Source of the DNA: Lachnospiraceae bacterium
Lineage (GTDB): Bacteria > Bacillota > Clostridia > Lachnospirales > Lachnospiraceae
Direction of reading: 5' to 3'
Assembly (NCBI GenBank): GCA_016301965.1
Contig: JAEDOO010000125.1
Span: forward strand, 1-5,160
Length of the DNA stretch: 5,160 nucleotides
The stretch's first letter is position 1, and each line of letters opens with the position of its first letter. Under the pieces are notes generated by a model. That model had not been told where the DNA came from. It was given only the letters and a program-made list of their open reading frames with translations, and did not search any database. The translations under genes were made by a program, and so were the position numbers. Positions 1 to 5,160 of the stretch are shown here, piece after piece.

Positions 1-25
1 AATAAAAGATAATTTTGAGAAAATC

Positions 26-30
26 GAGGA
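26..30 (+). promoter_or_regulatory. Ribosome binding site of the wecE-like gene
   Basis: GAGGA lies 7 bases before the ATG at 38. The reading frame stays open upstream to the window edge, so this site, together with the family-typical N-terminus MIKFNVPP, is what fixes the start. The other two forward frames have stops at 3-5, 10-12 and 16-18, so an upstream gene, if there is one, could end there. No promoter is visible in the 37 bases available, which suggests that the unit starts further upstream. Confidence 0.75.
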
Positions 31-37
31 AAAACAT

Positions 38-1171
38 ATGATCAAGTTTAATGTGCCCCCTTTTACGGGCAAAGAACTGGACTATATAAAAGATGCTGTT
101 GCATCCTGCAAAATCAGCGGGGACGGCAAATATACGAAGCAGTGTAATGCCTGGATAGAAGAAAAGACAGGTACAGCCAAGGCTCTTTTGACCACATCCT
201 GTACCCATGCCACAGAGATGGCAGCTCTTTTGGCAGATATTCAGCCGGGTGATGAGGTGATCATGCCGGCTTATACCTTTGTGTCTACGGCAGATGCTTT
301 TGTTCTGCGGGGCGCAACGGTAGTGTTTGTGGATATTCGGCCGGATACTATGAATATAGATGAGACGAAAATCGAGGATGCCATCACAGAGAAGACAAAA
401 GCCATTGTTCCCGTGCATTATGCTGGTGTGTCCTGCGAGATGGATACGATCATGGATATTGCACAACGTCATGGGTTGCTTGTGATTGAAGATGCCGCTC
501 AGGGTGTGATGTCTTCTTACAAAGGGAAAGCTTTGGGTGCCATAGGTGATTATGGCTGCTATAGTTTTCATGAGACCAAAAATTACAGCATGGGTGAAGG
601 CGGCTGTATTCTGATCAAGGACAAAGAAAAAGCCGAGGAAGCAGAGATTATTCGTGAGAAAGGTACCAACCGGAGTAAATTTTTCCGGGGACAGATCGAT
701 AAATACACCTGGGTGGATAAAGGTTCTTCTTATCTCCCGAGTGATATGAATGCAGCTTATCTGTGGGCACAGCTGGAGCTGGCAGAAAAGATCAATGCAG
801 ATCGTATGCACAGCTGGAATCTGTATTACGATATGCTGAAACCTCTGCAGGAGGAGGGAAAGATTGCGCTTCCGTATATTCCGGCAGAATGTGAGCATAA
901 TGCCCATATGTTTTATTTGAAAGCCAGAGATCTGGAAGAAAGAACGGCCCTGATCCATCATCTTAAAGAGGATGGTATTGGCGCAGTCTTTCACTATATT
1001 CCCCTGCATACAGCGCCAGCCGGTCTGAAATTTGGCCGTTTCCATGGAGAAGATGTGTATACAACAAAGGAAAGCGAGCGTCTGGTGCGTCTGCCCATGT
1101 ACTATCATTTGACGGAAGAAGATATACGGTCGGTGGCAGACAGTATTTGGCGTTTTTACGAGAAAAGATAA
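38..1171 (+). CDS. wecE: dTDP-4-amino-4,6-dideoxygalactose transaminase (WecE/RffA type)
   Basis: This is a PLP-dependent sugar-nucleotide aminotransferase of the DegT/DnrJ/EryC1/StrS fold. In the known family it moves an amino group from glutamate to C4 of dTDP-4-keto-6-deoxyglucose, giving dTDP-Fuc4N, in the cytoplasm. The 377 residues match E. coli WecE (about 376) collinearly in length and motifs. These include MIKFNVPP at the start, GDG at 28-30, SCT at 54-56, DIQPGDEVIMP at 67-77, FVDIRPDTMNIDET at 97-110, PVHYAG at 125-130, EDAAQGVMS at 151-159 (D152 should contact the PLP ring nitrogen), and FHETKNY at 177-183 with the Schiff-base lysine K181. IREKGTNRSKFFRGQ (205-219), YTWVDKGSSYLPSD (223-236), HYIPLH (319-324) and GEDVYTTKESERL (337-349) also match. 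All catalytic elements are present and the gene looks intact. It is first of four co-directional genes, with 46 bases to the next. The WecE family call is firm; a related 4-keto sugar substrate is possible. Confidence 0.93.
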   Translation: MIKFNVPPFTGKELDYIKDAVASCKISGDGKYTKQCNAWIEEKTGTAKALLTTSCTHATEMAALLADIQPGDEVIMPAYTFVSTADAFVLRGATVVFVDIRPDTMNIDETKIEDAITEKTKAIVPVHYAGVSCEMDTIMDIAQRHGLLVIEDAAQGVMSSYKGKALGAIGDYGCYSFHETKNYSMGEGGCILIKDKEKAEEAEIIREKGTNRSKFFRGQIDKYTWVDKGSSYLPSDMNAAYLWAQLELAEKINADRMHSWNLYYDMLKPLQEEGKIALPYIPAECEHNAHMFYLKARDLEERTALIHHLKEDGIGAVFHYIPLHTAPAGLKFGRFHGEDVYTTKESERLVRLPMYYHLTEEDIRSVADSIWRFYEKR

Positions 1172-1204
1172 AATCGGCAGGATGCTGTAAGGTATCGGTC
1201 GGAT

Positions 1205-1209
1205 GGAGG
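1205..1209 (+). promoter_or_regulatory. Ribosome binding site that sets the start at 1218
   Basis: GGAGG ends 8 bases before the ATG at 1218. An in-frame ATG at 1203 overlaps this site and has no purine-rich sequence of its own at a usable distance, so the downstream ATG is the better start. The 46-base gap 1172-1217 shows neither a hairpin terminator nor a recognisable promoter, which fits read-through from wecE. Confidence 0.8.
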
Positions 1210-1217
1210 AAACAAAA

Positions 1218-2159
1218 ATGATTTCGGTAGTAATACCATGTTATAAATCAAGCCAGACCATTCGCAAAGTGGTGGAGATGACGGCGCAGGAACTGGAAGA
1301 TCTGGGGTATCCTGAATATGAGTTTGTACTGGTAGATGACTGTTCTCCGGATAGTGGAGAAACAGCAAAAGAACTGAAGCAGTTAAGCCAGGATCACAGC
1401 TTTGTGCGTTCTGTTTTGTTGGCTAAGAATGCCGGACAGCACAATGCTTTGATGGCCGCCTTGAATTATGCCCAAGGGGATATCCTGATCGGTATGGATG
1501 ATGATATGCAGACCCATCCCTCCCAGATCCGCTATCTTCTGGAAGAGTTCCATAAGGGATATGATATCGTATATGGCTATTATCCCGAGAAAAAACACAG
1601 TGGTTTCAGAAATCTGGGCAGTTATATTAACTATATGTCGGTGCGTATCCTGATCGGAAAGCCCAAGGAGCTGAAAACCTCCAGTTTCTGGGTGATCCGA
1701 AAGTTTGTGCGGGACGCGGTGATTGAATATAAGAATCCATACGCATATCTGCAGGGATTGTTCTTGCGGACTACCAGAAATATTAGCTGTATTCCTATTC
1801 AGCATTTTGAAAGAGAGGTGGGGACTTCCGGATATACATTCTCCAAACTGATCAGGCTCTGGTCAAATATTATGGGTTTTTCGGTAGTTCCTCTTCGAAT
1901 GGCGACCTGGCTGGGAGGATTCTTTGCCGTGGCAGGTATTATCGGAGCAATTGTTGTTCTGATTCGAAAACTGATGATTCCCACCATGGCCATGGGTTGG
2001 CCGTCTATGATGGTGGCCATTTGTTTTTTCTCTGGTGTAAACCTGATGGTACTGGGACTTGTGGGTGAGTATGTTGGACGAATGTTTCTTGGACTCAACC
2101 GTGAACCACAATATGTGGTTCGGGAAGTAGTCGAAGGAAAGGAGGATAAAAAGCTATGA
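1218..2159 (+). CDS. Membrane-anchored family 2 glycosyltransferase (DPM1/GtrB/ArnC-like), first copy
   Basis: Likely polyprenyl-phosphate glycosyltransferase: it would transfer a sugar from a nucleotide donor to undecaprenyl phosphate on the cytoplasmic side of the membrane. Counting from the ATG at 1218 (313 residues), the GT-A domain opens with ISVVIPCYKSS (2-12). It continues with LVDDCSPD (38-45), the nucleotide-binding acidic pair, and then MDDDMQTHPSQI (93-104), which corresponds to the family metal/donor motif DxDxQ. GTSGYTFSKLIRLW (202-215) matches the amphipathic membrane-interface stretch before the C-terminal membrane anchor. Two hydrophobic helices follow at about 231-250 and 262-285, ending in GLVGEYVGRMF, the usual tail of GtrB/ArnC-like enzymes. 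The start at 1218 is preferred over 1203 because of the GGAGG and because MISVVIP is a normal family start. Its 3' end overlaps the next gene by 4 bases (ATGA). Substrate is not readable from sequence; a more specific name such as ArnC is not justified. Confidence 0.85.
   Translation: MISVVIPCYKSSQTIRKVVEMTAQELEDLGYPEYEFVLVDDCSPDSGETAKELKQLSQDHSFVRSVLLAKNAGQHNALMAALNYAQGDILIGMDDDMQTHPSQIRYLLEEFHKGYDIVYGYYPEKKHSGFRNLGSYINYMSVRILIGKPKELKTSSFWVIRKFVRDAVIEYKNPYAYLQGLFLRTTRNISCIPIQHFEREVGTSGYTFSKLIRLWSNIMGFSVVPLRMATWLGGFFAVAGIIGAIVVLIRKLMIPTMAMGWPSMMVAICFFSGVNLMVLGLVGEYVGRMFLGLNREPQYVVREVVEGKEDKKL
2138..2145 (+). promoter_or_regulatory. Ribosome binding site of the ATP-grasp gene, inside the preceding gene
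   Basis: AAAGGAGG lies 10 bases before the ATG at 2156 and is embedded in the last codons of the upstream glycosyltransferase. Together with the ATGA overlap it indicates coupled yet efficient translation. Confidence 0.8.
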
Positions 2160-3352
2160 AAAAACTGATGATCATGGGTGCGGGCATTTACCAGGTACCG
2201 TTGATCAAAACGGCAAAAAAGATGGGGATTCATACCATCGTGGTCAGCATTCCGGGGAAGTACCCGGGATTTGCTCTGGCAGATCAGATCTGCTATGAAA
2301 ATACAGTGGATTACGAAGCTGTGCTGAAAGTGGCACGAGAGGAACAGATAGATGGTATTGTGACTGCGGGAACAGACGTGGCAGTGATCACCATCGGTAA
2401 AGTATGCGATGCCTTGGGATTGAAGGGACTTAGCTTTGAAGCTGCCCAGATCGCCTCCAATAAGCTGGAAATGAAAGAACGGTATGAAGCTTTCGGGGTG
2501 CGTACGGCAAGATTCCGTCTGGTGAAACTGGATGGATCCGATCTGAGGGACAAGGCGGCAGACCTTTCTTTTCCACTGATTTTTAAAGCTGTGGATTCTT
2601 CCGGAAGCCGCGGTATTCGACGGGTGGACAGTGAGGAGGAATTTGAAGATACCCTGGCTTATGTGGCAGAAAGTACACATAAAGATTATTTTCTTGTGGA
2701 AGAGTTTATCGAGGGGGAGGAGTTTGGCGCACAGGCTTTTGTACAGGACGGCAATGTGGAATTTATTCTTCCTCATGGCGATTTTGTGTTCCATGGTGAT
2801 ACAGGTGTGCCGGTGGGCCATTTTGCCCCCTATGATCTTCCCGAAGAAGTGGTGGCGGACTGTAAGGAGCAGCTTGTAAAAGCTGTCAGTGCCATGGGAC
2901 TTGACAATTGCGCGATCAATGCCGATTTTATTTTGAAAGATGGTAAAACCTATGTCCTTGAATTGGGAGGACGCTCCGGAGCAACTTGTCTGGCAGAACT
3001 GGTATCGATTTATTATGGATTTGATTATTATGAAAAACTGATTCGTGTGGCCATGGGAGAGAAGGTCTCTTTTGAGAGCGATATGGCTGTCCCAAATGTG
3101 AGCAAACTTTTGATGAGTGATAAAGATGGCGTTATTTTGTCTCAGACTAATGACAATGCACCATCCGATGATCTGCTGGATGTGCAGTTTGATTATCAGC
3201 CGGGGGATTTTGTTCATGCGTTCCATGTGGGTCCGCATCGCATTGGTCATGTGATCACTAAAGGAAATACTCTTGCAGAGGCAGAGAAGACTTTGGAACA
3301 GGCTATGCAAAAGGTCCATATTGTTGTGCAGGAGAAAACGGAAAACTGTTGA
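2156..3352 (+). CDS. ATP-grasp domain ligase of a glycan cluster
   Basis: This is a 398-residue ATP-dependent carboxylate-amine (or thiol) ligase of the ATP-grasp superfamily, which activates a carboxylate as acyl phosphate and joins it to a nucleophile. The N-terminal Rossmann-like preATP-grasp domain covers about 1-100, with MIMGAGIYQVPLIKTAKKMG (5-24) and GTDVAV (72-77). ATP-grasp proper begins near NKLEMKERYEAFGV (102-115). It contains FPLIFKAVDSSGSRGI (139-154; K144 and the SSGSRG loop for ATP phosphates) and FLVEEFIEGEEFG (179-191; adenine-binding EE-FI segment). The metal-site region INADFIL (254-260) is followed by LELGGRSGATCLAEL (268-282), with E269 and R273. The common E-x-N-x-R metal motif reads E-L-G-G-R here. 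The last 70 or so residues form an extra C-terminal domain. It overlaps both neighbouring genes (4 and 1 bases), so it works with the two glycosyltransferases. Acylation of an amino sugar is an inference; the exact substrate is unknown. PurK, PurT or carbamoyl phosphate synthase are less likely, given the context. Confidence 0.85.
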   Translation: MKKLMIMGAGIYQVPLIKTAKKMGIHTIVVSIPGKYPGFALADQICYENTVDYEAVLKVAREEQIDGIVTAGTDVAVITIGKVCDALGLKGLSFEAAQIASNKLEMKERYEAFGVRTARFRLVKLDGSDLRDKAADLSFPLIFKAVDSSGSRGIRRVDSEEEFEDTLAYVAESTHKDYFLVEEFIEGEEFGAQAFVQDGNVEFILPHGDFVFHGDTGVPVGHFAPYDLPEEVVADCKEQLVKAVSAMGLDNCAINADFILKDGKTYVLELGGRSGATCLAELVSIYYGFDYYEKLIRVAMGEKVSFESDMAVPNVSKLLMSDKDGVILSQTNDNAPSDDLLDVQFDYQPGDFVHAFHVGPHRIGHVITKGNTLAEAEKTLEQAMQKVHIVVQEKTENC

Positions 3353-4332
3353 TGAAAAGTATCAGATTGTGTATAGTGATTCCCTGCTACAATGAGGAGG
3401 AAGTGCTGCCGCTGACGGCTCCTATGTTCAGAGAAGAACTTCAACGATTAATGGAGGATACCCAGGTGTCCTCTGACAGCCGGATCCTGTTCGTGGATGA
3501 CGGCAGCAGTGACAGAACCTGGGAACTCATACAAAATCTGGCCAGCCAGGATCAGTGCTTTATGGGGATACGTCAGAGTCGTAACCGTGGACATCAGAGT
3601 TCTGTTCTGGCAGGGTTGATGGAGGCCATGCCGGATTTTGACATCACGATCTCCATAGACTGTGACGGTCAGGACGACCTGCATGCCATGGAAGAGATGG
3701 TAAAGGCCTATGAAAAAGGCTGTGAGGTGGTCTATGGTGTGCGCAGCGACAGAAGCTCGGACAGTGTGTTTAAGCGTGGTACTGCCCAGGGATTTTATCG
3801 TTTTATGAAGCTTCTAGGTGCGGATGTGGTATATAATCATGCGGATTACCGCCTGGTTTCTTCTAAGGTACTGCGGGAATTTGCCAATTTTGAGGAGGTG
3901 AATCTTTTCCTCAGGGGGATGATTCCTCTGGTAGGCTTTCCCAGTACCTGCGTGTATTATGAACGGCATGAGCGTCTGGCGGGAAAAAGTCATTACCCGC
4001 TGAAAAAAATGCTGAAGCTGGCCTTTGACGGAATCACTTCACTTAGCGTAAAACCTATTCGTATGATCACGGGTCTGGGGATTTTGGTAGCTCTTGTCAG
4101 TTTTATCGGTGTGATCTGGTCAGTCGTGGAATTTTTTCTGGGACAGACGGTCAGCGGCTGGGCCAGTACGACAAGCATTATTTGTCTTGTCAGCGGTGTG
4201 CAGCTGATTTCCCTGGGAGTGATCGGTGAGTATATCGGAAAGATCTATCTGGAAACCAAGAAGAGGCCAAGATATATTATCAGTGAGCGGACAGAGAATG
4301 CACAGACACCCCGGGAAAAACCGCAGATATAA
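3352..4332 (+). CDS. Membrane-anchored family 2 glycosyltransferase (DPM1/GtrB/ArnC-like), second copy
   Basis: Likely a second polyprenyl-phosphate sugar transferase at the inner face of the membrane. Counted from the ATG at 3352 (326 residues), it shows LCIVIPCYNEEEVL (6-19), LFVDDGSSDRTWE (46-58) with D49/D50, and SIDCDGQDD (101-109), the DxDxQD donor/metal motif. HADYRLVSSKVL (163-174) and ERLAGKSHYPLKKMLKLAFDGITSLSVKP (207-235) carry the conserved AGxSxY element. Two membrane helices follow at about 241-262 and 274-294, and the GVIGEYIGKIYLE tail (289-301). It is a diverged paralogue of the transferase at 1218-2159, with the same domain plan but different donor loops, so it probably uses a different sugar or acceptor. 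Its ATG overlaps the stop of the ATP-grasp gene (TGATG). A TTG at 3349 is in frame but has no better ribosome binding site. There is no strong Shine-Dalgarno sequence at normal spacing: GGAG at 3331-3334 is 17 bases away. Expression probably depends on translational coupling. It is the last gene before the terminator. Confidence 0.85.
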   Translation: MKSIRLCIVIPCYNEEEVLPLTAPMFREELQRLMEDTQVSSDSRILFVDDGSSDRTWELIQNLASQDQCFMGIRQSRNRGHQSSVLAGLMEAMPDFDITISIDCDGQDDLHAMEEMVKAYEKGCEVVYGVRSDRSSDSVFKRGTAQGFYRFMKLLGADVVYNHADYRLVSSKVLREFANFEEVNLFLRGMIPLVGFPSTCVYYERHERLAGKSHYPLKKMLKLAFDGITSLSVKPIRMITGLGILVALVSFIGVIWSVVEFFLGQTVSGWASTTSIICLVSGVQLISLGVIGEYIGKIYLETKKRPRYIISERTENAQTPREKPQI

Positions 4333-4349
4333 AATAAGAAATGTGTAAA

Positions 4350-4386
4350 AGCGTGTGTTTTTTTGAAAGAACACACGCTATTTTTT
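4350..4386 (+). terminator. Rho-independent terminator of the glycan operon
   Basis: AGCGTGTGTT (4350-4359) pairs perfectly with AACACACGCT (4370-4379). The stem can extend by three weaker pairs to 4362/4367, closing a loop of TTGA, and a run of six T follows at 4381-4386. It starts 17 bases after the stop codon of the second glycosyltransferase and separates the sugar genes from nifJ. On the opposite strand the T tract is only four long, so it acts mainly on the + strand. Confidence 0.92.
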
Positions 4387-4396
4387 GCATGAGAAA

Positions 4397-4425
4397 TAGA
4401 CAACTTTCAAAGTGCATGGTATAAT
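4397..4425 (+). promoter_or_regulatory. Sigma-A type promoter of nifJ
   Basis: The -35 box TAGACA (4397-4402; one mismatch to TTGACA) and a perfect -10 box TATAAT (4420-4425) are separated by 17 bases. TGG directly before the -10 (4417-4419) adds an extended -10 element. Transcription should start near 4431-4433, giving a leader of about 47 bases. The -35 box begins only 11 bases after the T tract of the upstream terminator. This predicts strong, independent transcription of nifJ. Confidence 0.88.
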
Positions 4426-4426
4426 C

Positions 4427-4448
4427 ATAAACGGTAAATACTGTTTAT
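4427..4448 (+). promoter_or_regulatory. Palindrome over the nifJ transcription start, candidate operator
   Basis: Arms ATAAACGGTA (4427-4436) and TACTGTTTAT (4439-4448) are inverted repeats around a central AA, with 9 of 10 positions complementary (the exception is G4433 against T4442). It begins two bases after the -10 box and spans the predicted start site, the classic position for a repressor operator. It does not match the Rex consensus (TTGTTAA-type arms) or any other operator I can name. A 5'-leader hairpin is less likely because transcription should start inside the left arm. Confidence 0.5.
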
Positions 4449-4460
4449 TTATAATATATC

Positions 4461-4468
4461 AAGGAGGA
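4461..4468 (+). promoter_or_regulatory. Ribosome binding site of nifJ
   Basis: AAGGAGGA lies 10 bases before the ATG at 4479 and is near-perfectly complementary to the 3' end of 16S rRNA. It picks the first ATG over the in-frame ATGs at 4491 and 4500 and fits a highly expressed gene. Confidence 0.9.
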
Positions 4469-4478
4469 CATATTACCA

Positions 4479-5160
4479 ATGGCAAGAAAAATGAAAACCA
4501 TGGATGGTAACCACGCTGCAGCGCATGCTTCCTATGCTTACAGTGATGTTGCCGCTATCTTCCCGATCACTCCTTCTTCTGTAATGGCTGAAGCTACAGA
4601 TGAATGGGCTACTCAGGGAAGAAAGAACATTTTCGGTCAGGAAGTTCAGGTTACAGAGATGCAGTCTGAGGCTGGTGCAGCAGGTGCTGTTCACGGATCT
4701 CTGTCCGCTGGTGCTCTGACCACTACCTACACAGCTTCTCAGGGTCTTCTGCTGATGATCCCGAACCTGTACAAGATCGCAGGTGAGCAGCTTCCGGGTG
4801 TGTTCAATGTATCTGCTCGTGCTATCGCAAGCCACGCTCTTTCTATCTTCGGTGATCACTCCGACGTTTACGCCTGCCGTCAGACTGGTGCAGCTATGCT
4901 GTGTGAGTCTTCCGTACAGGAAGTAATGGACCTGACTCCGGTAGCTCACTGCGCAGCTATCAAGGGCCGCATCCCGTTCATCAACTTCTTTGACGGTTTC
5001 CGTACATCCCACGAGATCCAGAAGATCGAGACATGGGATTACGAAGATCTGGCTGATATGGTAGATATGGACGCTGTTCAGGCTTTCCGTGAGCATGCTC
5101 TGAATCCGAATCATCCGTGCCAGAGAGGTTCCGCTCAGAACCCGGATATCTTCTTCCAGG
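4479..5160 (+). CDS. nifJ: Pyruvate:ferredoxin (flavodoxin) oxidoreductase, N-terminal part
   Basis: This cytoplasmic enzyme converts pyruvate and CoA to acetyl-CoA and CO2, passing electrons to ferredoxin or flavodoxin; it is central to anaerobic fermentation. The window holds only the first 227 codons of a protein that is normally about 1170-1200 residues, and the frame is open to the edge. Visible parts belong to domain I: MARKMKTMDGN (1-11), FPITPSS (28-34), EMQSEAGAAGAVHGSL (60-75), GALTTTYTASQGLLLMIPN (78-96), YKIAGE (98-103) and FGDHSDVYACRQTG (124-137). T31, E64 and R114 fall on the thiamine diphosphate and pyruvate site positions known from the Desulfovibrio africanus enzyme. Codon use is strongly biased (12 of 13 Ile are ATC, 10 of 11 Phe are TTC), unlike the upstream sugar genes, and implies high expression. 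The gene has its own promoter and is separated from the glycan operon by a terminator. Iron-sulfur domains lie beyond the window. Confidence 0.96.
   Translation, partial: MARKMKTMDGNHAAAHASYAYSDVAAIFPITPSSVMAEATDEWATQGRKNIFGQEVQVTEMQSEAGAAGAVHGSLSAGALTTTYTASQGLLLMIPNLYKIAGEQLPGVFNVSARAIASHALSIFGDHSDVYACRQTGAAMLCESSVQEVMDLTPVAHCAAIKGRIPFINFFDGFRTSHEIQKIETWDYEDLADMVDMDAVQAFREHALNPNHPCQRGSAQNPDIFFQ

Noticed and set aside
1218..2159. Naming the first glycosyltransferase arnC
   Set aside because: ArnC has the same fold, but the rest of the Arn pathway is absent from the window and the donor sugar cannot be read from the sequence.
2631..2879. An 82-codon + strand frame inside the ATP-grasp gene
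   Set aside because: It is out of frame with a conserved gene and its product resembles nothing; a frame shadow.
1799..3319. A 506-codon open frame on the minus strand across the first glycosyltransferase and the ATP-grasp gene
   Set aside because: It lies opposite two well-supported genes, its translation shows no family resemblance and is rich in His, Cys, Ser and Phe as expected for an antisense shadow, and no ribosome binding site or promoter supports it.
2156..3352. Naming the ATP-grasp gene purK, purT or carB
   Set aside because: The fold is shared, but length, motif details and the tight overlap with two glycosyltransferases argue for a glycan-related ligase.
4431..4478. Riboswitch or attenuator in the nifJ leader
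   Set aside because: The predicted leader is only about 47 bases, AT-rich, without a hairpin plus T tract; the only symmetric element overlaps the start site and fits an operator better.
4473..5114. A 213-codon open frame on the minus strand opposite nifJ
   Set aside because: The + strand frame encodes an unmistakable pyruvate:ferredoxin oxidoreductase N-terminus with promoter and ribosome binding site; the antisense frame is open because of the biased codon use of nifJ.
1..5160. tRNA or rRNA genes, CRISPR arrays, insertion sequences, attachment sites
   Set aside because: No repeat arrays, transposase motifs, terminal inverted repeats or cloverleaf-like sequences were seen; the window is almost entirely coding.

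Overview
The window looks like chromosomal DNA of a low- to mid-GC anaerobic Firmicute, most likely a gut Lachnospiraceae-type Clostridium. The evidence is strong AGGAGG ribosome binding sites, a sigma-A type promoter, a pyruvate:ferredoxin oxidoreductase gene (anaerobic metabolism) and the general codon style. The assignment to family level is an inference; no rRNA or other marker is present.

All genes are on the + strand, in two transcription units. Positions 38-4332 carry four tightly packed genes for building and transferring an amino sugar: a WecE-type sugar-nucleotide aminotransferase (38-1171), a membrane-anchored family 2 glycosyltransferase (1218-2159), an ATP-grasp ligase (2156-3352) and a second membrane-anchored family 2 glycosyltransferase (3352-4332). 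The last three genes overlap by 4 and 1 bases, so they are almost certainly co-translated. The unit probably begins upstream of the window and ends at a strong hairpin terminator (4350-4386).

Right after the terminator, a consensus promoter (4397-4425) and a strong ribosome binding site (4461-4468) drive nifJ, of which only the first 227 codons are in the window. A near-perfect 22-bp palindrome (4427-4448) covers the predicted transcription start and is a candidate operator.

How the first four genes may work together (inference): WecE makes dTDP-4-amino-4,6-dideoxygalactose or a close relative; the ATP-grasp enzyme could acylate that amine or another amine in the pathway; the two DPM1/GtrB/ArnC-like transferases would load two sugars onto undecaprenyl phosphate for later transfer to a surface polymer outside the membrane. 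No WecD-type acetyltransferase, flippase or outer-face (GT-C) transferase is visible here. The combination of an amino-sugar aminotransferase, an ATP-grasp ligase and two lipid-phosphate glycosyltransferases is the most interesting thing in the window.
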